NCBI GenBank assembly: GCA_963514095.1
Contig: OY741266.1
Coordinates: 5,230,522 to 5,294,521, forward strand
Direction of reading: 5' to 3'
Length of the DNA: 64,000 bases
Source: Eutrigla gurnardus
Lineage: Eukaryota; Chordata; Actinopteri; Perciformes; Triglidae
In this document: positions 46,460 to 56,955 of the stretch, piece after piece
Numbering within the stretch: position 1 is the first letter of the stretch
Layout: each line of letters starts with the position of its first letter
Program-made: the position numbers and the translations under genes
Notes under the pieces: model-generated
What the model was told of the DNA's origin: nothing
What the model saw: the letters and a program-made list of their open reading frames with translations, nothing else
The model's database searches: none

Positions 46460-48305
46460 TAGACATTGTGTATTGTGTTAGTGTATTATTGTTTTTTTTT
46501 AAATTGATGTTAGATTTTATTTAACAATATGTGATTTGGAGCATTAACTGTTTTGCCAATTGTGTGTGGTAGGTGTGTTGGTGCGTTAAGAGTTTAGGAA
46601 AATTGTTCAAAGTATTGAAAAAAGGGTTTTAGCAATCGGAAAAAACTGTAAGTTCACTCTCTTTCTGGAACAGAAAACTCAGAGTATTCCTCTTCTCAGG
46701 GTTAACAAACTCAGAGTTTCAGGAAAACCTACTTTCTGGAACGGGCCCCGGGTCTTGAAACACTGTTTTGTTATGCTGTCACTGAAGACATTTTGAAAAA
46801 CTTACATCAGCTCTCATCATTAACCTCTTTTAGGTAGATTGATGGAAGTTAAGAAGCCCCGGGAGGGCCAGCCTTCTGCTACTGTATTCGCAGTTAAGCA
46901 GCAGGTGGTATCGCAGATTTCAATACTAACACTTTTTCATTTGACCTGCTGGGTTAATTAGCAGCTACAAATCATGTTTTGGAGTTTGTTTTAAGCTACG
47001 GGGAGTAAGTGCCGTATGAGAGGGGTTTACTGAAGCAGCTAAATCCACGTAGTGTCGGTTACGTTGGCAGTCACACAGAAACACTGAAGTTACTGCCAAA
47101 CATTTTCCTAAGAAAGGTCTTACCAGCATCTGCTGCCAGTTTGCTTTTCCTCTTTATTACATCAAGCAGGGAGCCCAACATCCCAACAGTGGGGTCGTCC
47201 CAAATGCTTCACTCCTGAAGGGCTTACTGAGTGTTTTGCTAAGGGACGAATTACAGTGATGGGAGGCATTACTGAAATGGATGTACACTGATCTAAAATC
47301 TAACCCAGCAGCGGAAAACATCTCCTGAAAGCTACATCTTGCCTGCAGTTACTCAAAGTGGGAATAAGTCATTGTATTTACTCTTCTGCATTGACTTCTG
47401 CAACCAAGTAGTCTGATTTTTTACGTATTATATTATACTAATTCTTGTTTGTTTTTTTAACTTTTTTATAATATTGTGCATTCAAGAAGAAAATCCAACC
47501 CAAAACATAATGTGTATTATGCTTTTCTATTGAGTTTGAAGAGTATAGCCACAAGCCGCGCAAAACCAGCTGCAAGACGTGAAATGAAATGATTTCACCA
47601 GATGAAAACATATTGATTGTGTTTGAGATATTATAGTATGTGTTTGAGCATTATTTAAAGTAAAATTTAAAGTCGAGATTCAATGAAAAACACATTTGAA
47701 CCCATTTAAATTTCAGTCATATTCTGTTCCCTATTAAAAATGATTAATATATATATATATATGTGTGTGTGATTGTGATTGTGATTGGCTCTTAATGTGT
47801 GATTACAAGGCTCTTAATGGTCAGGCACCATCATATCTTGAAGAGCTCATTAAAACCTACTGTCCCTTCACTGAACAATGCTGTGAACTCCGCTTCCACA
47901 GTTAGACTTGGTAAGCAACAACTGCAGTCATCATAACATAATGCTATGCCTATTTCACACCAGACGACTTATGTCCTGATTTTTATACTTACTGACAGTT
48001 TTTGGAGATCCCTGACAAAAGCCCTACAACAGAGGCAGATTAGTGTTGGCTCTCTGCTCAGGAGGGACGTTCGAGTGCTTGACGTGAACTACGGGTGTTG
48101 GAATGATTTCGGGAATCAAATAAAATTTGAATGGTACAAAAATCAGTACTATTATTTAATACTATCTAAAAAGCTGTCACCTGTTGGTAACTCAACATAT
48201 TTGTTGGTAATGTTTTTGGAATGCCCTCTAGTAGACAGGAAGTAAAACAATCACATTGCTGATAATGGTATTGGCAACGTATACTCCTGTGTAACGCCAT
48301 TAATA
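46460..48305. other. Intergenic with repeat relics
   Basis: 46540-46655 is a degenerate second end of the mariner family (ends GCAATCGGAAAAAACTG). 46660-46748 resembles a Harbinger MITE end (complement GGGCCCGTTCCAGAAAGTAG). 47795-47900 encodes a LINE C-terminal scrap (YKALNGQAPSYLEELIKTYC). Nothing recognised in 46750-47760 or 47911-48305. Confidence 0.55.
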
Positions 48306-48450
48306 TTACAGTTTTTTTCAATTGCTAACAAGCGCTTACCCATACTTCAGATGCTTTTTCTAAACTCTTAACACAGACTCACACCTACAAAACACAAGTG
48401 GCCAATTGGATCATTTTCTTCTCAAAAACACATTTTGTTAAATATATCAT
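48306..48450. mobile_element. Solo end of the mariner-like family
   Basis: TACAGTTTTTTTCAATTGCT then AACAAGCGCTTACCCATACT matches the complement of 46320-46457 through AAACACAAGTGGCCAATTGG. It abuts the tRNA array. Confidence 0.75.
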
Positions 48451-48547
48451 ATTAATGATCAAAGAAACTTTTGCCTAACAATGACCCTGTTTCTCTGCAT
48501 AGATGAATCACTTACTCGAGAGAAAGCACACAACAAGGTAACAACAA

Positions 48548-48620
48548 GGTTCTGCTGGGATTTGAACCCAGGGTTTCCCGTTTACTAGACAGGTGCTTTA
48601 ACCAGCTAAGCCACAGCACC
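48548..48620 (-). tRNA. tRNA-Thr (AGT)
   Basis: 73 bases on the minus strand beginning GGTGCTGTGGCTTAGCTGG. Box A TGGCTTAGCTGG and box B GGTTCAAATCC are present. The anticodon loop is CTAGTAA (anticodon AGT). T stem CTGGG/CCCAG and anticodon stem CCTGT/ACGGG pair (one T-G). The acceptor stem has one mismatch (position 4). No intron. Probably functional or recently so. Confidence 0.8.
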
Positions 48621-49027
48621 TTGCAAGATTGTGAAATGTGCATCCGAAGTTTTCTGAAGAATGCTTTGCTAGATCTCCAAGGGAGTGGCCTGACAAATTT
48701 GTTGCGATTTGTAAATGTGATTCATGCAATATTAAGAAACTTTGAATGAACCAGCAAAAGCTCCCTATTGCAGAAGGAGGTTCCGAGTTGAGGGCTCCAT
48801 GGACTGAGTCAAGGATGTCACCTTCAACTGGCCTGTACAGGCCTAGGCTGCAGTTCACTATTGCTGCTGGGTGATGACATGGATGCTAACAGTAAACCAA
48901 AGTTGAACAGCGTATTTCAGATTAATCAAAAATTGGCGGATTATGTCGACATCATATCTCCAGAGAACTACTCTTGAAGCGAACACTACTAGAAACTCTT
49001 CAGGAATAAGTCAATAGAATGTAGCAA

Positions 49028-49087
49028 GGCACTGCTGGGATTTGAACCCAGGATGTCCTGTTTACAAGACCGCTAAGCCACAGTGCC
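49028..49087 (-). pseudogene. tRNA-Thr (TGT) pseudogene, 12-base deletion
   Basis: Same gene type as 59369-59440 but lacks 12 bases between the D arm and the anticodon arm (the AAAGCACCTG segment). Anticodon TGT and the T arm are intact. The loss removes half of the anticodon stem. Confidence 0.85.
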
Positions 49088-49178
49088 TACTTCCATACTT
49101 ATGCATCATACCTTTTTAATGATCAAACAAACGTTTACCTAACATGAACACTGTTTTTCTGCATAGATGATTCACTTG

Positions 49179-49383
49179 TTGGGGGGTTTAGCTCAGGAGG
49201 TAGAGTGGGTTGGCTGGCAACCGCAAGATTGCCGGTTCAATCTCTGCCTCCTCCTAGCTGAGTGCCTGGTGTCCCTGAGCAAGACACCTCACCCTAATTG
49301 CTCCTGATGAGCAATGTGAATGAATGGGTGAATGTCAGTCATTGTTGTAAAGCGCTTTGGACAAAAGCGCTATATAAATTATT
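49179..49383 (+). mobile_element. tRNA-derived SINE
   Basis: Head GGTTTAGCTCAGGAGGTAGA (box A) and GCCGGTTCAATCTC (box B). Body has GTGTCCCTGAGCAAGACACC and CCCTAATTGCTCC. Tail TGTAAAGCGCTTTGGACAAA then AGCGCTATATAAATT. This order is that of a common fish SINE. It lies at the 3' end of a minus-strand LINE. Confidence 0.9.
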
Positions 49384-51168
49384 TTTTATTTATTTATTTA
49401 TTTGAAAGGGACAATACACATTAATGAACATCAGTATGTGAATACAAATGTAAATGTGTCGGAGTTAGCAAGCCTGCTAATTTACATCCGCAGTCCCTTG
49501 GCAGGTAAAAAATACACAGCAACAGTTAAACAGTAATTCACATCATATACACATTCATACGTAGACATAAAGTGCAGTAATGTCAGCGTGAGTTCTATAA
49601 AGTGCCGGGTATAAAGTGTCAGTGTTTTTAAATTGCAAGTGCAAGTTTACATAGATAGAGTGCATGGATAAATGGATGGATCCAAATGCGATGGCCCTCT
49701 CCTGTTGCATAGAGTGGACCAAGACATTAGAGACTTAGCAGCGGGTAAATACAGTATATCCCATTCTATCACACATACATACAAAGACAAATAAAAGCTA
49801 ATCAGTACATTAGAAGCATGCAGTTAAAACATTAAAGGTGATTACACGTTTGGTTGGCTCTAAGCCATACCTTCAGGTGGCTCTTAAAAGTAGTCAAGGT
49901 AGGGCATTCCTTTACGGGTAAGGGTAGTGTGTTCCAGATTGCAGTTCCTTTCGTAGACAGGGCATTTTGACTGAAAGAGGTTTTCCTGTATGGAACCACA
50001 CAGTCCCTATTAGTAATTGATCTGGTGGTCCTTGTTTGTTTAAATGCAATAAACTCTTTAAGTGGAGATGGCGCCAGGCCATGAAGTACTTTATATATTA
50101 AGCATACAGAGGAGAACTTACAAAAATTAGGAAAACTCAGCAAATTATATTTCACTAAAATGTTACAATGATGGTAAGAAAACGTTTTTTTGTCTAAGAT
50201 TTTGAGTGCTGTTTTATACAGAAGCTCAATTGGTTTCACGATAGTAGAGCCGGTCATGAACCAGCTAGTAATACAGTAGCTTAAATGAGAAAAAATCATA
50301 GAGTGCAGAAACATCAGAGCAGCTGCTTCTGACAACGATCCTCTGATTTGCTTAAAGTTGCAAAGGTGATATTTAATTTTTTTTGATAACATTTTAACAT
50401 GATTTTTAAAAGAAAGTTTAGAGTCTATAATCACACCTAAATATTTAAATTCATTAACAACTTCCAACTCGTCAGCACCCAAAAAAACACCTGAGCGAGA
50501 AGGCATGGAAGAAGCAGATTGCTTCGACAGAAATAGACAAACAGTTTTTTTTGCCTTCAAAATAAGACACGAACTTGTAAGCCATGTTTGTATGTGTGTG
50601 AGTGCTGTAGAAAGCACCCGTGCTGCCTCCTCAGGATTTTTAGCTTTAGTAAAAATTACCGCATCATCAGCGTAAAGCTGAACATCCACATCTAAACAAA
50701 AATCGGGTAAATCATTAATATACAATGTGAATAAAATGGGCCCCAATATGGACCCTTGGGGGACCCCTACTGGACAACCCATAAAAGAGGAGCTGGCACC
50801 GGCCACCACAGTTCGTTGTTCTCTATGTGACAAGTATGAGTCAAACCATTTAATAGATTGAAAAGAAAAATTAAAATGAGACAGTTTGGATAAAAGTACC
50901 TTGTGATTGACGGTATCAAACGCTCTTTTTAAATCTAAAAAGACAGCACCAACCCATCCATGAGCATCCAAATAACACTTAATTCTCTCCATGAACATGG
51001 TCAATGCGGTCTCGGTGGAATGGTAAGGTCGAAACCCAAACTGCATGGGATGTAAAGGAGTATGGCTATTGCCAAGGAAATCAATTACTTGTTTGGCGAC
51101 CCACTTTTCAATTACTTTAGAGACTACAGGCACAATACTAATAGGTCTGTAATTATGCCATTTATCAC
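49384..51168 (-). mobile_element. Rex1/CR1-like LINE, 5' truncated, minus strand
   Basis: Carries a 433-codon reverse-transcriptase frame on the minus strand (51133 to 49832). The plus-strand left edge TTTATTTATTTATTTGAAAG is the complement of a LINE 3' tail. The right edge near 51168 returns to the tRNA-array flank (CACTTACTCAAGAGAACGC). No endonuclease region remains. Confidence 0.88.
49832..51133 (-). CDS. Reverse transcriptase of truncated LINE
   Basis: 433 codons open to the stop. Starts within the RT at LPVVSKVIEKWV-like sequence (PVVSKVIEKW), with FGFRPYHSTETAL, FLDLKRAFDTVNHKVLL (motif A), VGVPQGSILGPILFTLYIND, LYADDAVIF (YADD catalytic site), and a C-terminal AIWNTLP. It resembles the Rex1/Babar group of CR1-like LINEs, recalled, not searched. 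The endonuclease is missing, so the protein would be inactive for insertion; the intact frame suggests a recent insertion. Confidence 0.88.
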   Translation of the reverse strand: MPVVSKVIEKWVAKQVIDFLGNSHTPLHPMQFGFRPYHSTETALTMFMERIKCYLDAHGWVGAVFLDLKRAFDTVNHKVLLSKLSHFNFSFQSIKWFDSYLSHREQRTVVAGASSSFMGCPVGVPQGSILGPILFTLYINDLPDFCLDVDVQLYADDAVIFTKAKNPEEAARVLSTALTHIQTWLTSSCLILKAKKTVCLFLSKQSASSMPSRSGVFLGADELEVVNEFKYLGVIIDSKLSFKNHVKMLSKKIKYHLCNFKQIRGSLSEAAALMFLHSMIFSHLSYCITSWFMTGSTIVKPIELLYKTALKILDKKTFSYHHCNILVKYNLLSFPNFCKFSSVCLIYKVLHGLAPSPLKEFIAFKQTRTTRSITNRDCVVPYRKTSFSQNALSTKGTAIWNTLPLPVKECPTLTTFKSHLKVWLRANQTCNHL

Positions 51169-51233
51169 TTACTCAAGAGAACGCACACACACAGTTCACA
51201 TACTTTCTGTAAGAGGTGAATCTGTAACAACAA

Positions 51234-51274
51234 GGTACTGCTGGGATTTGAACCCAGGATTTCCTGTTTACTAG
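51234..51274 (-). pseudogene. 3' half of a tRNA-Thr (AGT) gene cut by a retrovirus
   Basis: T arm, variable loop and the anticodon loop up to CTAG are intact (GGTACTGCTGGGATTTGAAC on the plus strand). The retrovirus starts at 51275. Its 4-base duplication CTAG at 51271-51274 and 58991-58994 includes the AG of the anticodon AGT. After the retrovirus only ACAGGTG of the tRNA remains (58995-59001); the D arm and 5' acceptor are deleted. Confidence 0.88.
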
Positions 51275-51763
51275 TGTAGAAGAAAATGTGTTACCTTACA
51301 ATTCTTATTTGTATCTCATATAATGTTCCTTTCTCTTGGAACATCAAATGTCCTGCTGAGCTGTTTTTTATTGTGTTTAACCCTTGCTGTCTTGATGAAA
51401 AGACTCTTTGATCTTTCCCTCTACCTGAACTGTCTCTGTAACATTTGTCTCACATACATTGATCAGGGCCCGATGGGTGACCCCTGTAGTGACATCGTCT
51501 AGCTGTCCCGAGAACAGTCACACCTTGTAGACATCCACAGATGTCTCTTCCTCTGCAGAGAGACATGTGTTGATTCAATGCAAATCCACTCATGACGCCT
51601 TCCCTTTTGTTCTCCCGAATGTTCTGTATAAATCCACCTCGGCCAGGCCATTCGGGAGACTGGATCTTCATGAATACACTGTGAATTTCTTTTCTCCACT
51701 GTCAGTGATTAAACCTCATTTGAACCAGCCACAGAATTGGACCTGAAGAGTTTTTCTTCCACA
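51275..51763 (+). repeat. 5' LTR
   Basis: 489 bases, TG...CA (TGTAGAAGAAAATG to CTTCCACA). TATAAAT at 51627-51633 and ATTAAA at 51708-51713 could be promoter and poly(A) signals. Compared with the 3' LTR there are by eye about 8 substitutions and 3 short indels. A possible primer-binding site begins TGGCG at 51767; its tRNA was not identified. Confidence 0.93.
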
Positions 51764-52029
51764 ATATGGCGTTTTCGGTAACTCGCTAACCCTGGGCTAG
51801 AGGACGTCTGGACTGGAGGGAGTGATTTTGAATATTAGCAATTGGCGCCATATTCAAAGGGTAAAGGAAGCCTCTTGTAAAATTCCTAACTTTTGCTGAT
51901 ATTCACAATACCCTGTCTCAGGTCCGGATCTTCCATAGACCCAGGTAAGGCGATTGAAATTTTGCAAATAGCAGCGGTTGACTGCAGGCTGTTCTGGTGA
52001 GTTTTAAGCAAAAAGGCCTTTTGTAGTAT

Positions 52030-52660
52030 AATGACGGATTACAGGGTGCGATTCTCTATAAAGTGACCTTATGGGTTTGAGTTTTTCTCTGTGTAACGGA
52101 TTATTATATGAGGTCGATGATATTGGAGTAGGGGTAACCAGACCACCGCTCATATTGTCCTAAATCCTATTGGTAGTATAATGACAGTTTGCATAGTAGA
52201 ATTCTCTGTGATTGAGGATTTTTCTATTTGAGGGATTATTATATGAGGTCGATGATATTGGAGTAGGGGTAACCAGACCGCCGCTCGTATTGTCCTAAAT
52301 CCTATTGGTAGTATAATGACAGTTTGCATAGTAGAATTCTCTGTAAATGAGGATTTTTCTATGTGAGGGATTATTATATGAGGTCGATGATATTGGAGTA
52401 GGGGTAGCCAGACCGCCGCTCACATTGTCCTAAATCCTATTGGTAGTATAATGACGGTTTATATAGTGAAATTCTCTGTGATTGAGGATTTTTCTATATG
52501 AGGGTTTGTTATGCAAGGTGGATGACATTGAAGTAGGGGTAGCCAGACCGCCACTCATGTCATCGTAATCCCTACTTGGAAATATAATGACGATTTGCAT
52601 GGTGAAACTCTCTGTGATCTTATGGATTTCAGTGTTTCTCTTTGTAAAAGATTGTTATAT
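52030..52660 (+). repeat. 135-bp tandem repeats in the retroviral leader
   Basis: Four to five units with exactly 135-base spacing of AGGTCGATGATATTGGAGTA (52111, 52246, 52381, and a diverged one at 52516). Each unit also has TATTGGTAGTATAATGACAG and an ATTCTCTGTGATTGAGGAT stretch. No open frame continues through the units. Confidence 0.9.
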
Positions 52661-52949
52661 TGAATGAATGAGGTGTGTATAACCGGTTTGAGAGTTGTAT
52701 GAGCTCATTGTAACGTCTTGTTTGTCAATGTTGTGTATTTGTGTTTTGCTGTGATTTAAGGCCCACTGCGACCATAAATATGTTGTTTTCTTACTGTGAG
52801 AAATTATTGCTGGAATTGAGTAGTTGTTCGGGAGGTTACAATTGAACACAACATTCCAGCTCTAATTCCTTATCTGTTAGTTAATAACCTTTTGTTCACC
52901 GTGATTCACGACTGCTGGTTTACCACGTGGCTAAGAGTACTTTCTTTTC

Positions 52950-54180
52950 ATGTAAATTCAATTTTTTCTCCACTGTTCCTTTGTTATTTAGTAGTATTGC
53001 TTCTTTAGCTAGTTGGGTTGTTTGTCTGTTTTAATTAATTTTCCCCAACCTACTTTAGTTTTTTGTAAATATGTTATATTCTATTTTTATTTTTTTGTTA
53101 CTCAAGACTGTTAGTAACTTGCCCTTTATCCCTTCTCTAACTAGTTGGTTTGTCTCTCTGTTTTAATTAGTTTCCCCCACCCTGCCCTTTGTTATTTACT
53201 CTTTTGTTCTTTACTATAGTTAAATTGTTGGTTCTTTTAGTATTCTGGCTTCTCTTTAGCCTGTTGGTTTGTTTATTTTTTTAAATTCACTTCACCCTAC
53301 CTACCTTCTATTATTTTTTTGTAAATTTTTTCAATTTTATGATTTCTTGTTTCTCATAACTAATACTGTACCTTATCCTTCTAGAATTATCATTTCTCTT
53401 GAGCCGGTTGTTTCTGTATTAATTAATTTGCCCGTTTTATTTTTTTGTAAAAATATTGTTCTCAGTTTTTAGTATTATTTTCTTGTTAATCATTTTATAA
53501 TATTTTTTGTTTGTTTCAATTGTATTTTTATTTTTTTATTTTCACAGTATTTCATTTTTATTTTTATTATTATTTTTTTATTATTTTCGCCTGGTTTTTG
53601 CCTGGAATGATCTATACAAATCTGGCATCCTATTGAACGGAGTTAAACTGAGAGAGCGTTCACAGACACCAGGATGAATGCATTCACAGTAGCGTTCATC
53701 AGGCAGAAATACAGTATGTTTAGTTCACGTTCTTCCCAAAATATGAACGAGTTCAAGAACTATCGTTCAATGAACAGGTTCAGGCACAACACTGTTTAGT
53801 ATCGCTTCTCTAACTAGTTGGTCAGAGTCTGTTTTAATGCATTTTCCGCAACCTACCGGTTACTATTTTAGTCTTTTTGTAAATACATTATTTTTCTATT
53901 TTATTACTTCAGGTTTCACATACTATCAGTACTTTGTCCTTTAAGTGTTATTGTTTATCTTAACTAGTTTGTTTTTTGTCTATATTAATTAATTTTTACC
54001 TTTTGTTAATATTAGTTGGTTTTTTTTAAATGTATTATTTTCATTTTTAAATTTCTCGTTAATAATTATGTTGGTTTTAATTTTTATTTCATCTTATTTT
54101 TTATTAGTGTTTCATTATTATTTTCGCTTGTACATTTTTATTTTATTTTTTCTCTCTTAAAAAAAAAAAGAAAAAAAAAA
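52950..54180 (+). repeat. T-rich degenerate repeats where gag is expected
   Basis: Recurrent phrases CTAGTTGGTTTGTCT, TTTTAATTAATTTTCC and TTTTTTTGTAAA return about every 150-180 bases. T content is very high. No gag motif (for example a zinc knuckle) is seen. Near 53640-53800 a block with GTTCACG and CAGGTTCAGGCACAACACTG looks like an hAT fragment. Confidence 0.6.
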
Positions 54181-54185
54181 AAGAG

Positions 54186-55440
54186 GGATAAATTAACTGA
54201 ATTATATGACTTGCCATCAATCCTAAAGACTTGTCCTCCGTTGAATTGTCCTCTGAGGTTGTAAACACAGTAGGCGTCTCCGGCATCACTAAACAAAACC
54301 CAGTAAGTACTCCAATGACAGTGGAATTAGGCCCCCTATCAAGAGAACATGCCTTTCTAATGGCTACTGATTCCCCTCTGAACTTACTGGGTCGTGATTT
54401 ATTATGTCAATTTGGCTGCACCATTAATGCACCCCTTATGGGGTGTATCTTGATGTACCTGATGCTAATGTTAATACTGTGTTTTCTATGCTACAACAGG
54501 TTTCCCGATCAGTGACCTATGCTTGGCAGTTGCCCTCTCCTCAACTTTTTTTAAAACTTCAAACAATCTATGACCATATAACCAAACAACCCACTTCTCC
54601 TTTCCTTTCTTGGCTGATTTCTGAAATATCTGACTCTTTGCTCTGGTTTCCCTCACTCCATTGTCTAGCTCATCACGATGCAGTTCCAAATTCTGAGTAT
54701 ACTCAAAAAGCTGAGCAAGATGAAAGAGCAACCTCCCTCTTGCATGATAATGATATACATTTTGGTCATGCAGGGATTGCACTCAATGTAAAACTATCTC
54801 TCACTCAACAACCTATGTTTCAGAAGTATGACAGTGTTCCCCATATCGCAGTAGCTACTGCTAACAAATGCGACACCTTGGAGCTGGGCAAGATGGTAAA
54901 GTTATTCCAATGTTGTAATGACAAAACATTTTGTGATACTGTAGCCAGTTACCCACTGTACAAGGTTGGCTCTTTGGGGTACATCCTGTGTGTCTCTTTT
55001 GACCCACAACCTGTTATCTTTTCAACTCTGTCACAGACAGAACCACACCTAGCCCCCCCAGCCTATTTCTCCATCTACAACCTCCTTCCATCTTCTCTCA
55101 CAGATCCCTCCTGCTTTGTGTTCCTCCCACCCTAATGATGTGGGACTCATTCTTTCTGCTTCTAGTGTAAAAATTAATGTCAACCCAGATAAACCACTCC
55201 CAAAGAAACGCCAGTATCCCCTTAAACTTGACGCAGAACTTGGAATTGCACCTGTGATAGAGTCCCTGTTAGAACAAGGCATAATACTACCTACCTCCAG
55301 CCTATGTAACACTCCCATTTTTCCCATACCAAAAAAAACAAATAAGACAAGTTATAAGACCTCAGTGCAGTTAATGACTGTGTTAACCCTATTTTTCCTG
55401 TAGTTCCAGATACAACCACTATCCTCTCCTCCTGTTCTGT
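54186..55440 (+). pseudogene. pol: Retroviral protease and N-terminal reverse transcriptase remnant
   Basis: A frame at 54231-54515 has the retropepsin flap-to-dimer part LNLLGRDLLCQFGC; the catalytic DTG loop was not found. Another frame (54443-55135) continues with the protease-RT linker. A third (55116-55403) has the RT start KPLPKKRQYPLKLD and IFPIPKK. Adjoining frames differ, so there are at least two shifts. RT motif A is not intact. Confidence 0.82.
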
Positions 55441-56640
55441 TCATCCCAGATCCCAGTATTTTTTTATTTCAGTCACGCTGTAGAAACTACCTCCTCCATG
55501 GTACTGTGATCTCCACTAAACACTACTTGCCACCCACTCTGTCTCCCATGTGGTCTTCCGCTCTGAAACGCAACATTTTTCCTCCTCTAGACAGACTTGT
55601 TATGAGTTCACCCTTCTTTCCAAACCTCACCTTACTATTGAGCGCTGATCACCTCTTAACTCTGTTTCCCTCCTTCCTTCCCTAATTGATGGCAAGCCAT
55701 ATAGTTGTGAAAGTTGATCTTAGTTGATCATTATGCTCACCCCGTCCCGATCCACTAGACAAACCACTTGCAAAACCTGAGTTATTTTTGTCTGTAGATG
55801 GTAGCTCATACCGCTCTCCCACTGGAGCACTTGACTAGAACCCTATGAAATCCGTTTTAATTTTTCAAAATTCCATTTATTTTTCCAGAATTTCGTGCTC
55901 TCCGTTTTAATTTGTCTAAATTCTGATTTCCATTTTATTTTTTCTAAATTTCATGTTTTCCCATTTAATTTTTCCCAAATTCCGTACTTTCCGTTTAAAC
56001 TTTCGCCGTGTCTAAAATCAGCGTATCTGTCGATCCACTCGCCGCTATTTATGTTTCACTTTTCAGACATGCTGGATGAGGCGGTGTTCCCGTTGATTAC
56101 ACTAAAACACAATAGAGACTCTCCGCAACGTCCCCCCCCCCCCTTTTTTTTTTTGCTTAGGTATGGTAACAAACTCTTATAATGTTTGAGAAAACATTGA
56201 TTTTCAGATTTTGACAAATTCCACGTTTTACAGGTATTCTTGTCAGATTTTGCGATTCAGTCTATGTGCATAGTGGGAAACAGAGAGCCCTACACTTGAC
56301 TCAGGTTATGCAATTGGTCCCCTATTTGAGACCCCAGAATTTCGACACAAACCAAGAAGCGCATTCCCCCCGTGAGGACTCTTTTGTAAATATGCTGATT
56401 GACTTTGTACAAAGTCATATGTTCACATGTTATTGTTATTGTTTTTTTTAATCAAATGTTTTCAACATAGACTGAAGTTTTTGCAAACAGAAAAGCAGAC
56501 ACCACAACAGTGACATTGTCTGCCTGTTTGGGACCCCGCGCTGCATTAACAGCGACAAAGGCACCCATTTCAACTCCTCTATCACACGAGAACTCTGCAA
56601 GGAACTGTGTTCTTCTGTCTAAGCTCTGCACTAACAGGTG
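55441..56640 (+). pseudogene. pol: RT / RNase H / integrase remnant with internal deletions
   Basis: Most of the RT, including the YXDD site, is missing between 55440 and 55740. RNase H begins with PELFLSVDGSSYRSPTGAL (55775-55830; the D in VDGSS is the first catalytic residue), is cut by a hAT MITE, and resumes SGYAIGPLFE at 56301. An integrase piece has SDKGTHF (second catalytic D) near 56548, followed by a stop. Confidence 0.82.
55836..56292. mobile_element. hAT MITE inside retroviral RNase H
   Basis: 457 bases, TAGAACCCTATG ... CAGAGAGCCCTA, inverted ends matching 8 of 12. Flanked by CACTTGAC at 55828-55835 and 56293-56300. Interior is T-rich with repeated TCCGTTTTAATTT words. The RNase H reading frame is continuous across the site if the insert is ignored. 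Confidence 0.88.
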
Positions 56641-56925
56641 ATCGCAGCCCACACGCCTCCCGCTGACGGGGGCTGTCACAACCTTCAGCCTGGTGATTTC
56701 AACCCTGAAGCAGTTCAAGGGAAGGAACGCTCTCCAGCCCAGGTGGACCGGTCCATCTCAAATACTGCTGACCAACAACACTGTCATGAAGTGTGTGACA
56801 CCCCACATGGATCCACTCTTCACACGAGTGAAGATCAACAGCCCAGCAGGATGCCAACATGGACCAGTGAAGATCAACAGCCCAGCAGGAGGACAACCCG
56901 GAACGGTGCTGTTCTGACCAGATGC
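56641..56925 (+). pseudogene. pol: Integrase C-terminal domain remnant
   Basis: A frame at 56693-56917 has LKQFKGRNALQPRWTGPSQI then LLTNNTVMKCV, the SH3-like C-terminal fold of a gammaretrovirus-type integrase. The next 60 bases repeat GTGAAGATCAACAGCCCAGCAGG twice (56830 and 56868). Frame differs from the integrase core piece. Confidence 0.8.
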
Positions 56926-56955
56926 TGATGGACGACACCAACATGGCTGCTGCTT

